From NCBI GenBank assembly GCA_964495655.1, contig CAZBWK010000010.1, positions 1 to 52,809 of the forward strand: 52,809 nucleotides of DNA, written 5' to 3'. Numbering within the stretch: the first letter of the stretch is position 1; the number at the start of each line of letters is the position of its first letter. This DNA is from JAAYJR01 sp964495655. Its GTDB lineage: Bacteria > Bacteroidota > Bacteroidia > Bacteroidales > Prolixibacteraceae. Made by a program: the position numbers and the translations under genes. A model generated the notes under the pieces. That model saw nothing but the letters and a program-made list of their open reading frames with translations. It was not told the origin of the DNA and searched no databases. Of this stretch, positions 37,090 to 44,518 are shown piece by piece.

Positions 37090-37097
37090 CAAAATTA
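37090..37097 (-). promoter_or_regulatory. candidate -7 promoter box (TAATTTTG) of yceD-rpmF
   Basis: On the reverse strand an exact TAnnTTTG match ends 18 bases before the ATG at 37071. It also argues against the TTG start inside the box. Confidence 0.45.
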
Positions 37098-37192
37098 TAA
37101 ATTTTTAATTAATAGTGTAATAATTGCTGCTCTTTTATCAGGATTTATTCACAAATGATTATGGGAAGATCCGGAATTTTACTCTATTGATG

Positions 37193-37543
37193 TTATACCA
37201 GCCTGTTTGTTTCTGTATCAGGAAATATCAGTGTGGGCTTAAAAGTTTTAGCTTCATCAAAATCCATAATGGCGTATGAGATGATTATAACTACATCTCC
37301 AACGTGTGCCTTCCTGGCTGCGGGTCCGTTCAGACAAATTGTGCCTGTACCCCTTTCACCTTTTATTATATATGTATCAAGACGCTCGCCATTGTTGATA
37401 TTTATAACCTGAACTTTTTCATTTTCGATCAGGTTGGCAGCATCCATAAGATCTTCATCAATAGTAATGCTTCCGACATACTGTAAATTGGCCTCAGTAA
37501 CGGTAACTTTATGTATTTTTGATTTACAAACTTCAATTTGCAT
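37193..37543 (-). CDS. panD: aspartate 1-decarboxylase (pyruvoyl)
   Basis: PanD makes beta-alanine from aspartate for pantothenate. The 116-residue proenzyme is expected to cut itself at G24-S25 in YVGSITID to form the pyruvoyl cofactor, and NGPAAR forms part of the active site. ATG 37543 gives the usual MQIEV-KSKIH start; a TTG at 37558 would overlap panC. It forms an operon with panC. Confidence 0.95.
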   Translation of the reverse strand: MQIEVCKSKIHKVTVTEANLQYVGSITIDEDLMDAANLIENEKVQVININNGERLDTYIIKGERGTGTICLNGPAARKAHVGDVVIIISYAIMDFDEAKTFKPTLIFPDTETNRLV

Positions 37544-37554
37544 AACAGGATTTT

Positions 37555-38394
37555 TCAATTCAAAAAATAATTATCAATCAATCTTATTTTTCCGCAATAA
37601 ACAGCTATACAGGCAACTTTTTTACAATCAGCCTCCCAGCTGTCAACGGGTTGCAGATCTTTATCATTCACTATTTCAAAATAATCAACAGTTAAAAAGG
37701 GATTACTGTTGATTGTATTAATAACCCAGTTAATCAATTCTTTTACGGATTTTTTTCCGGTTAGGTTATTGGCTTCGCGCAGGGTATTATATATCAAAGA
37801 GGCATTGTCACGTTCCTCTGCTGTAAGGAGTTCATTACGCGAACTCATGGCCAGACCGTTTGGTTCGCGTATAATAGGGCAGGGTATAATTTCGGTTTGC
37901 AGGTTTAACATGCCCGTAAGCTTTTTAATTATAACCAGCTGCTGAAAGTCCTTTAATCCGAAGTAAGCTTTTCCGGGATTTATAAGTTCAAAAAGTATAC
38001 TGACAATCTGGGCCACACCATTAAAATGGCCTTTTCTGTGCTTTCCCTCCATGACTTTATCCAGAATTCCGAAGTCAAAGGTGCGGGTATCGGGCTCAGG
38101 GTATATTTCACTTGTATCAGGAGCAAATATAATACTGCATCCCGCGTTTTCAAGCAACTTAAGATCCGCTTCAAGATTCCGGGGGTAACGTTTAAGGTCA
38201 GTCTTGTCATTAAACTGAGTAGGATTGACAAAGATAGTTACTACAACTGTTTCATTTTCGGAAACAGCCCTTTTAATAAGAGATAAGTGGCCCGGATGGA
38301 GAGCTCCCATGGTCGGGACCAATCCAACAGTTCCACCCTTCTCCCTGAGCTTATTTAATTCATTACGAAGTTTCTCTTTAGTTTTTACAAGCAT
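37555..38394 (-). CDS. panC: pantothenate synthetase
   Basis: PanC joins pantoate and beta-alanine with ATP. The 279 residues show the adenylyl-transfer motif PTMGALHPGHLSLI, FVNPTQFN, GLKDFQQLVII, and the MSSRN loop (KMSKS-like). It precedes panD so that the beta-alanine source and its user are co-expressed. It is divergent from the starch-synthase-like gene, sharing a 164-base intergenic region. Confidence 0.97.
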   Translation of the reverse strand: MLVKTKEKLRNELNKLREKGGTVGLVPTMGALHPGHLSLIKRAVSENETVVVTIFVNPTQFNDKTDLKRYPRNLEADLKLLENAGCSIIFAPDTSEIYPEPDTRTFDFGILDKVMEGKHRKGHFNGVAQIVSILFELINPGKAYFGLKDFQQLVIIKKLTGMLNLQTEIIPCPIIREPNGLAMSSRNELLTAEERDNASLIYNTLREANNLTGKKSVKELINWVINTINSNPFLTVDYFEIVNDKDLQPVDSWEADCKKVACIAVYCGKIRLIDNYFLN

Positions 38395-38519
38395 AATGCT
38401 TAAATAATAATTAAGTGCAAAGTAAATAAATTAATAGCATCTATTGTTGAATTATGCCATTACATATAATAAAGAAACTAAAGAGGTTACATAAAATTTA
38501 AAATTAGGGATATTTTTAT

Positions 38520-38527
38520 TAACTTTG
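38520..38527 (+). promoter_or_regulatory. candidate -7 promoter box (TAACTTTG)
   Basis: An exact TAnnTTTG match ends 31 bases before the starch-synthase-like start, in the divergent region shared with panC. Confidence 0.4.
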
Positions 38528-38558
38528 CGCATTGTTTTAAAACCGCGCTTACAGGTCA

Positions 38559-39362
38559 ATGGAAAAGAAAAAGATTCTTTATATTTCTCAGGAAATCACA
38601 CCTTATTTGCCGGAAAGTGAGATGTCAGAAATCGCTCGTTATCTGCCTCAGGCTATTCAGGAGAAAGGCCGGGAGATAAGAACATTCATGCCACGTTACG
38701 GGTGTGTTAATGAACGAAGAAATCAACTGCATGAAGTGATAAGGTTATCCGGCATGAATCTGGTTATAGATGATTCAGATCACCCGCTTATTATTAAGGT
38801 AGCATCAATTCAGACTGCCCGGATGCAGGTATACTTCATTGATAATGAAGATTACTTTCACCGTAAGAATATTATTGCCAATTCTAAGGGAGAAGAGTTT
38901 AAAGATAACGATGAAAGGGCGCTTTTTTTTGCCAGAGGTGTATTGGAAACTGTTATTAAATTAAGGTGGGCTCCTGATTTAATCCATTGTCACGGATGGA
39001 TGACCGCCCTGGTACCTCTGTTTATTAAGAAATACTATTACAATAATCCTCTTTTTGTACAGTCTAAGGTTGTCTACTCTGTTTATAAGGATGATTTTAA
39101 AAAAACATTGAATCCAAAAATAAAAAACAAGGTTCTGCTTGACAATATGAAACCGGAAGATGTTGAATTTCTGAAAGATCCGACTTATTTAAATGTCAGT
39201 AAGATGGCAATCGATTATTCAGATGCGATTATTAAAGGTGAACAGTTCATAAATTTTGATCTGGAAGAATACATTAAGTCGTCAGGTAAATTATTTTTGG
39301 ACTATCAACCGAAAGCCACCTATATTGAGGCATATAATGATTTTTACGAGAAAATTTGGTAG
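38559..39362 (+). CDS. starch/glycogen synthase N-domain-like protein, probably not catalytic
   Basis: The 267 residues match only the N-terminal Rossmann domain of GT5 glycogen synthases (ILYISQEITPYL, ending before the second domain), with HCHGWMTALVPLF as the equivalent of the catalytic-loop region. The ADP-glucose-binding KTGGLADV motif is replaced by PESEMSEI, so the conserved lysine is missing, and the whole C-terminal nucleotide-binding domain is absent. The frame is intact, so this is a shortened family member and not a break. It precedes a DUF4270 lipoprotein gene, a pairing I recall from other Bacteroidota. Confidence 0.8.
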   Translation: MEKKKILYISQEITPYLPESEMSEIARYLPQAIQEKGREIRTFMPRYGCVNERRNQLHEVIRLSGMNLVIDDSDHPLIIKVASIQTARMQVYFIDNEDYFHRKNIIANSKGEEFKDNDERALFFARGVLETVIKLRWAPDLIHCHGWMTALVPLFIKKYYYNNPLFVQSKVVYSVYKDDFKKTLNPKIKNKVLLDNMKPEDVEFLKDPTYLNVSKMAIDYSDAIIKGEQFINFDLEEYIKSSGKLFLDYQPKATYIEAYNDFYEKIW

Positions 39363-39444
39363 CCATTTATGTTAATAAATCAAATTTAATTGTAAAAAAA
39401 TCAAATTGAACAAACAATTAAACAGGAACAATGGTGTTTTTTTA

Positions 39445-39452
39445 TAGGTTTG
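39445..39452 (+). promoter_or_regulatory. candidate -7 promoter box (TAGGTTTG)
   Basis: An exact TAnnTTTG match ends 40 bases before the GTG start of the DUF4270 gene. The -33 is unclear. Confidence 0.38.
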
Positions 39453-39492
39453 CGTAATAATTTTTTATCTGGAATAATAATTTAAAAAGCTC

Positions 39493-40866
39493 GTGGGAAA
39501 ATTTAAGATCAATCAAAATATACCGGCTCTGTTTACAGGTTTAATACTTATTATATTTTATTCATGTAATGAACCTAATGACTTGGGAATGGATCTTTTA
39601 CCGTCTAATGACCTTGTCAGGATAAACAGCCTGGTTGAAACAGAAAGTATTTCATCCTATACATTCAGAGAATACCCCATCAGAACAGATGAACCTTCAA
39701 AGAGCCTGTTGGGTGTTTTTAATGATCCTTTATTTGGCAAGACTGAGATCAATTTTGCATCGCAGTTCAGACTTCAATACCAACCCGATTTTGGCACAAA
39801 CGCAGTAGTTGATTCAGTGAGATTATTTTTATATTATCGTTTTTTATATGGCGATACTACCACTATGCAAAGAATTAAGATATATGAGCTCGATGAATCT
39901 TTAATCATTGACACCACCAGCGCCAGTGGTGGTTCATACGATTATCCCTATTATCAGGATGTTGACCTGAAATCAATGGCCTCTCCCATACAAATCGGTG
40001 AATTAGAGTTCACTCCACAGGTTGCACAGGATTCTGCCTCAGGAGATACACTTTATCAATTGTTAAAAGTTCCGTTAGATATTTCGCTGGGAGAAAAACT
40101 GGTAAATGCCGATTCATCCCAGACAAAAAATAATGATGTTTTCCTTGAGTATTTTAAAGGATTGTACATTGAAGCTGAAAAAGATGATCCTGAAGGTGGT
40201 ACCGTATTGTATCTTGAGGCATCTTCCAGGAGCTCATTCCAGGGTTCAGCGCTGCTTGTCTATTATAATAACGATGAAAATATTGCTGAGGAAGAGCCTG
40301 ATACACTTTATAATGCTTATGTTATTACTAACTTATGTGCAAGGGTAAATTCAATAAGTCATGATTATTCAGGAACTCCATTTGAGACAAATCTGAATAA
40401 TGATACTGGGCCCGCCGATTCGCTGATCTATGTTCAGGCAACCGGTGGATTAAAATCAAAAGTTTTAATTGATAATCTGTCGTTGTGGAGGGACTCTGCA
40501 AATACAGCAATAAATAAGGCAGTACTCGTTTTTCAGGTAGATACCATTGCCTCTGAAATCGATAAATTTCCTCCCCCTTCCCAGTTGCTGTTTACCTATA
40601 TAAATGAAGATGGTGATGAGTATTTACCTGTGGATTATGCTTTCAGTCATATATTCTACGGAGGTGTGCTGAACACTAATAATTATACTTATAGTTTCAA
40701 TATTACTCAACATCTTCAAAGGATCATTGACGGGGAAACTGAAAATTTAGGATTTTTCCTGACCACAGCATATAAAAACAGTGAAGCAAAGAGGGTTGTT
40801 CTCAAGGGAAGCAGCAGCAAGACAGGTATCCGGCTTATTATTACATATTCCAAATATTTGCAGTAA
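39493..40866 (+). CDS. DUF4270 family lipoprotein
   Basis: The 457-residue protein has a hydrophobic leader with lipobox-like FYSC (about residue 25), then NEPNDLGMDLLPSNDLV, the DUF4270 opening. The mature part is beta-rich with a repeated pattern (VDSVRLFLYY, AVLVFQVDT) and ends RLIITYSKY. It is probably on the cell surface or in the outer-membrane inner leaflet. The function is unknown. It starts with GTG. Confidence 0.86.
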   Translation: MGKFKINQNIPALFTGLILIIFYSCNEPNDLGMDLLPSNDLVRINSLVETESISSYTFREYPIRTDEPSKSLLGVFNDPLFGKTEINFASQFRLQYQPDFGTNAVVDSVRLFLYYRFLYGDTTTMQRIKIYELDESLIIDTTSASGGSYDYPYYQDVDLKSMASPIQIGELEFTPQVAQDSASGDTLYQLLKVPLDISLGEKLVNADSSQTKNNDVFLEYFKGLYIEAEKDDPEGGTVLYLEASSRSSFQGSALLVYYNNDENIAEEEPDTLYNAYVITNLCARVNSISHDYSGTPFETNLNNDTGPADSLIYVQATGGLKSKVLIDNLSLWRDSANTAINKAVLVFQVDTIASEIDKFPPPSQLLFTYINEDGDEYLPVDYAFSHIFYGGVLNTNNYTYSFNITQHLQRIIDGETENLGFFLTTAYKNSEAKRVVLKGSSSKTGIRLIITYSKYLQ

Positions 40867-40956
40867 CTGAACCAGCCGGCAATGGTCTTTTTTCTGCCTT
40901 TGATCTCCCATTTACCGGGTTCTCACTAAATCCTTTTTTTTAACCTTTTATTATTT

Positions 40957-41526
40957 ATGGGTATTACAGAGATAATAACATTTTTTCTAATTGGTATAGG
41001 ATTAAGTTTTGATTCATTTGCAGTTTCGGTTTCGTGCGGACTGATGAGGCAGGATATGAAATTCACCCAGGCTGTCCCTATCGCTGGTTCGCTTGCTTTT
41101 TTTCAAACTCTTTTCCCTGCTGTCGGATGGGTGATCGGGCATACACTTCATGGTTTTATCAGTTCTGTAGATCACTGGATCGCATTGGTTTTATTATCCC
41201 TGATCGGTATTAAGATGATCATCGAAGGTTCAAGAGCTGACGGATCAGTGAGCACTTTTAATCCTTTCAGGAAAAGAGTGGTATTAGGGCTTTCTGTAGC
41301 CACCAGTGTTGATGCACTGGTTGTTGGTTTCAGTTTTGGATTTTTAGATACTCCTGTTATCTATCCCGTTACGATAATAGGAGCAGTAACTTTTATTGCC
41401 TCTATGCTTGGCATGTTATTTGGCAAACATATCCCGGCAAAGCGCAGCAGGCAATCAATGATCCTGGGAGGGATCATTTTGATATTCATAGGAATTAAAA
41501 TTTTAATTGAACACCTGTGGTTTTAA
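40957..41526 (+). CDS. mntP: manganese efflux pump MntP
   Basis: The 189-residue protein has six membrane helices in two inverted halves, each with an aspartate in a conserved motif: LSFDSFAVSVSCG (D19) and ATSVDALVVGFSFG. It exports Mn2+ across the inner membrane. I see no mntP-type manganese riboswitch in the 90-base gap upstream. The dusB gene follows by 18 bases and may share the transcript. Confidence 0.93.
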   Translation: MGITEIITFFLIGIGLSFDSFAVSVSCGLMRQDMKFTQAVPIAGSLAFFQTLFPAVGWVIGHTLHGFISSVDHWIALVLLSLIGIKMIIEGSRADGSVSTFNPFRKRVVLGLSVATSVDALVVGFSFGFLDTPVIYPVTIIGAVTFIASMLGMLFGKHIPAKRSRQSMILGGIILIFIGIKILIEHLWF

Positions 41527-41544
41527 TATATAAAATCCAAGTGA

Positions 41545-42552
41545 ATGAAGATCGGCAATCTTAATCTGAAGGGTACTCCCCTGTTTCTTGCTCCCATGGA
41601 GGATGTAACTTATAAGTCTTTCCGGTGGATGTGCAAAAAATACGGGGCAGATGTTATGTATACAGAGTTTGTTTCATCAGAAGCCCTGGTGAGAGACGTC
41701 AAAAAGACAAAAGACAAAATGATTTTGTTTGATTTTGACAGGCCTGCGGCTATTCAGATATATGGTCATAACATTAGTTCAATGGTTATGGCCGCCAAGG
41801 TTGCCGAGGAGGCTGCTCCTGATTTCATTGATTTGAATTTTGGTTGTCCCATGAAAAAAATTATCCGCCATGGAGCCGGTGCTGCCCTTCTGAAGGATCT
41901 GTCAAAGATGCAACAGATGGCAAAGGAGGTGGTTAAGGCGGTAAAGATTCCTGTAACCGCAAAGACCAGGCTGGGCTGGTCATCAACAGACAAGCCTGTA
42001 TTAGAGGCTGCCCTGCGTTTGCAGGATGCTGGTATTTCAGCAATTGCCATACATGGCAGGACCCGTGAGCAGTTATACAAAGGAAATGCTGACTGGAACC
42101 TGATAGGTGAAGTTAAAAATCATCCGGATATCAGGATCCCGGTGGTAGGAAACGGAGACATAACAAGCGGTGAAAAGGCAAAATTACTGCTGGAACAAAC
42201 CGGTGTAGACGGACTAATGATAGGAAGGGCAGCCATTGGGCGTCCATGGATTTTCAGGGAGATAAAATATTTTATGGAAACCGGTGAGGAGCTACTGCCC
42301 CCCTTAGTATCTGAAGTGGTTGAAAATGTCAGAGAGCAATTAAAATTGAATATGGAATGGAAAGACAATGAGAAGACTGGAATTTTGATTATGCGCCGGC
42401 ATTTTGCCAGGTATTTTCCCGGTCTTTCCCATTTCAGGGATTTAAAGATAAGATTACTCCGTGCTGAGACCTCTATTGAGGTTAATCAGATACTGGATGA
42501 GATTGTCAGCCGGTTTGGCGGTTACAGGCCTGACTACAATATTACGGAATAA
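41545..42552 (+). CDS. dusB: tRNA-dihydrouridine synthase
   Basis: The FMN enzyme reduces uridine in the tRNA D-loop. The 335 residues show APMEDVTYKSFR, the catalytic cysteine C101 in LNFGCPMKKI, the FMN site GNGDITSGEKA and GLMIGRAAIGRPW. The protein is DusB-type in length and motif set. It is convergent with the TPR gene 23 bases away, with no strong terminator between. Confidence 0.93.
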   Translation: MKIGNLNLKGTPLFLAPMEDVTYKSFRWMCKKYGADVMYTEFVSSEALVRDVKKTKDKMILFDFDRPAAIQIYGHNISSMVMAAKVAEEAAPDFIDLNFGCPMKKIIRHGAGAALLKDLSKMQQMAKEVVKAVKIPVTAKTRLGWSSTDKPVLEAALRLQDAGISAIAIHGRTREQLYKGNADWNLIGEVKNHPDIRIPVVGNGDITSGEKAKLLLEQTGVDGLMIGRAAIGRPWIFREIKYFMETGEELLPPLVSEVVENVREQLKLNMEWKDNEKTGILIMRRHFARYFPGLSHFRDLKIRLLRAETSIEVNQILDEIVSRFGGYRPDYNITE

Positions 42553-42575
42553 TTGTTATTCAATTAATTTCAAGG

Positions 42576-43199
42576 TTATTGCATCAGTTGTAATCCCTCA
42601 TTTGCAGAGGCATCGCCCGGGTTATACAATTTTACTTTGTTAAAGAGCACTTTTGCCTGATTGAAATTGCCAAGGAAATATGAGGTCCATGCAAGCATCA
42701 GAAGTCCGTCGTAGTCAAAAGGATATAAATCAACAACTCTGCTGAAAAGGGGAAGCGCTTTATCGTAGTTTTTTCGTTGGTAGTACACCATGCCAAGGCG
42801 GTACATAGCTATAGTGTTATTAGGATGGATCTCCAGAATTTGATTGTACAGTTCAATTACTTCATCCCAGAGTCCCCTGGCAGCTTTAGGCAGGATCAAT
42901 CCGAAACGGGCCTCTTCTGAATAGGGTTTCAGTTGACGGGCACGTGAATAATAGTTTATTGATTCATCGAATATGCCTGCATTGTATAATAGCCATCCCA
43001 GTCTCAAATTAATTTCATACGATGCCTGGTCGTATACTTTTTTCAATTCATTGGCAGCTGAAGAAAAATCTTTGTTTTTTTCCAGTTCATAGCTTTTGGC
43101 AAATGCATTTTCAAGTGTCTCCTGGTTAATTTGTGCCAACAGAGGTATTGAGGAAACCACAAAAAGGATCAGGGTTGTTTTTATTTTTAAAAATTCCAT
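42576..43199 (-). CDS. secreted TPR-repeat protein, last gene of the PqqD/ATP-grasp operon
   Basis: The 207-residue protein has a signal peptide ending at LLAQ (about residue 23) and about four TPR units between 30 and 200 (for example SINYYSRARQLKPYSEEARF and YDKALPLFSRVVDLYPF). It is probably periplasmic. Its start overlaps the end of the barrel gene by 13 bases. TPR proteins beside outer-membrane barrels often act as assembly or secretion adaptors; that role is inferred. Confidence 0.8.
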   Translation of the reverse strand: MEFLKIKTTLILFVVSSIPLLAQINQETLENAFAKSYELEKNKDFSSAANELKKVYDQASYEINLRLGWLLYNAGIFDESINYYSRARQLKPYSEEARFGLILPKAARGLWDEVIELYNQILEIHPNNTIAMYRLGMVYYQRKNYDKALPLFSRVVDLYPFDYDGLLMLAWTSYFLGNFNQAKVLFNKVKLYNPGDASANEGLQLMQ

Positions 43200-44518
43200 G
43201 ATATCCCGGCTGTTAAAGTATGTTTAATGTAATTATATTCTACTGAACTGCTTTTCACCATGTTTGTGTATACCTGGTAAGTTTCTGTTATATCCTGGGA
43301 GATAAACCTGAAAACCAACTGGTATTTTTTACCGGTTGGCAGGTATAAACTACCTGACAATTTTTGTTTTGAACCCCCCGGGAAATTAGATACGACATAT
43401 CCCGCAGATTCAATAAAATTTTTCATCTCTCCGTTAAGGTACTGTCCGTATAAGTGAACCGGGCCAAGCTGCATTCCCCCGGAAATACCAAAAGCATTGT
43501 ATCCTAATTTGTTTTGCTCGTCACTTTTAAGGTAGATACGGGGGGTGATATAGAAGTTAAGGTTTGAAAGAGGATAGAGTGTCAGCCATCCTGAAAGCTG
43601 TAAAAAAGATTCGTCATTTATATTTGCAAAATTAATCTCCCCTCCTGGTGACAGATTACCAAAATGAGACCATACAGGTGCCGAGAAGATATAATCAGAA
43701 TATTTATAGGGCGAATTATAGTAAAACCTTAACGTATTGTTAGATAAACCTCCAAGGATAAGGTCAGAATTTCCCCGGATTATTGCAGCAGAAGGGGAGA
43801 GGTATATTTTTTCAGCCAGCACGATATCAGGATTGATCAAATAGTGAAACTGGTTTAATTTAACCGGAAAACTATTTGCCTGTCCCCAGTCAATACGTTC
43901 CTCCCTGTTTAGTCCTATGTATGTCAGGCTATGGTTCAGATTAAAACCGGGAGTTATTATGTGACTTAAGTCCAGGGTTTCAAAATGATAATTTTTCAGG
44001 TAGAAAGCCTCGCCATAGTTGTCTTCAACTCCGGCCTGCCGGCCATGTGGTTTTTGTTTAAGTGAATTAAAATCCGGATTAAAGCTGTAACCTCCCTCGA
44101 TTGCAAGTCGCGTGATCTTTTTCTCCGGGATTTTTAATTTTTGTCGGAGTGCAGTGGAAAAATTTTTAGCTGCCTTTCCGGCTTCACCTGCACGTCCCCC
44201 CCAAAGCAGACTGTAATAAAGGTATTCCTGCAACCATTCAAATGATTGATCATTTTCCCATGCCATCAGGAACCAGTCTGCTGCAGTACGATATTTTTTT
44301 AGATTATAGAATGCAATACCGGTGCGGACTTGCAGGTAAAAAAAATTGATTCCCTGGTCGACAGACTCTTTCGAAAATCTGATCAACTCAACCCACTCTT
44401 TATCCAGAAACAGCTCATATGATCTTTTTTCCACCTCGGGGTATGATAGTTTCTGTTGTGCCAGCAGGTTGGCTGCAATAAGTACAAGGACAGTTATTAT
44501 TCCAATTCGTTTTGACAT
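43187..44518 (-). CDS. outer-membrane beta-barrel protein with N-terminal helical repeats
   Basis: The 443-residue protein has a signal peptide ending at LLAQQ. A TPR-like helical region of about 110 residues follows, then a C-terminal stretch of about 300 residues with alternating hydrophobic/polar strands separated by short turns. The chain ends GISWNF, with the terminal phenylalanine typical of Bam-inserted barrels. The domain plan resembles YaiO-type proteins. It overlaps its neighbours on both sides (22 and 13 bases) and would provide the outer-membrane part of the operon's system. Confidence 0.72.
   Translation of the reverse strand: MSKRIGIITVLVLIAANLLAQQKLSYPEVEKRSYELFLDKEWVELIRFSKESVDQGINFFYLQVRTGIAFYNLKKYRTAADWFLMAWENDQSFEWLQEYLYYSLLWGGRAGEAGKAAKNFSTALRQKLKIPEKKITRLAIEGGYSFNPDFNSLKQKPHGRQAGVEDNYGEAFYLKNYHFETLDLSHIITPGFNLNHSLTYIGLNREERIDWGQANSFPVKLNQFHYLINPDIVLAEKIYLSPSAAIIRGNSDLILGGLSNNTLRFYYNSPYKYSDYIFSAPVWSHFGNLSPGGEINFANINDESFLQLSGWLTLYPLSNLNFYITPRIYLKSDEQNKLGYNAFGISGGMQLGPVHLYGQYLNGEMKNFIESAGYVVSNFPGGSKQKLSGSLYLPTGKKYQLVFRFISQDITETYQVYTNMVKSSSVEYNYIKHTLTAGISWNF

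Noticed and set aside
40867..40956. Manganese (yybP-ykoY) riboswitch before mntP
   Set aside because: The 90-base gap is too short and lacks the paired-arm structure.
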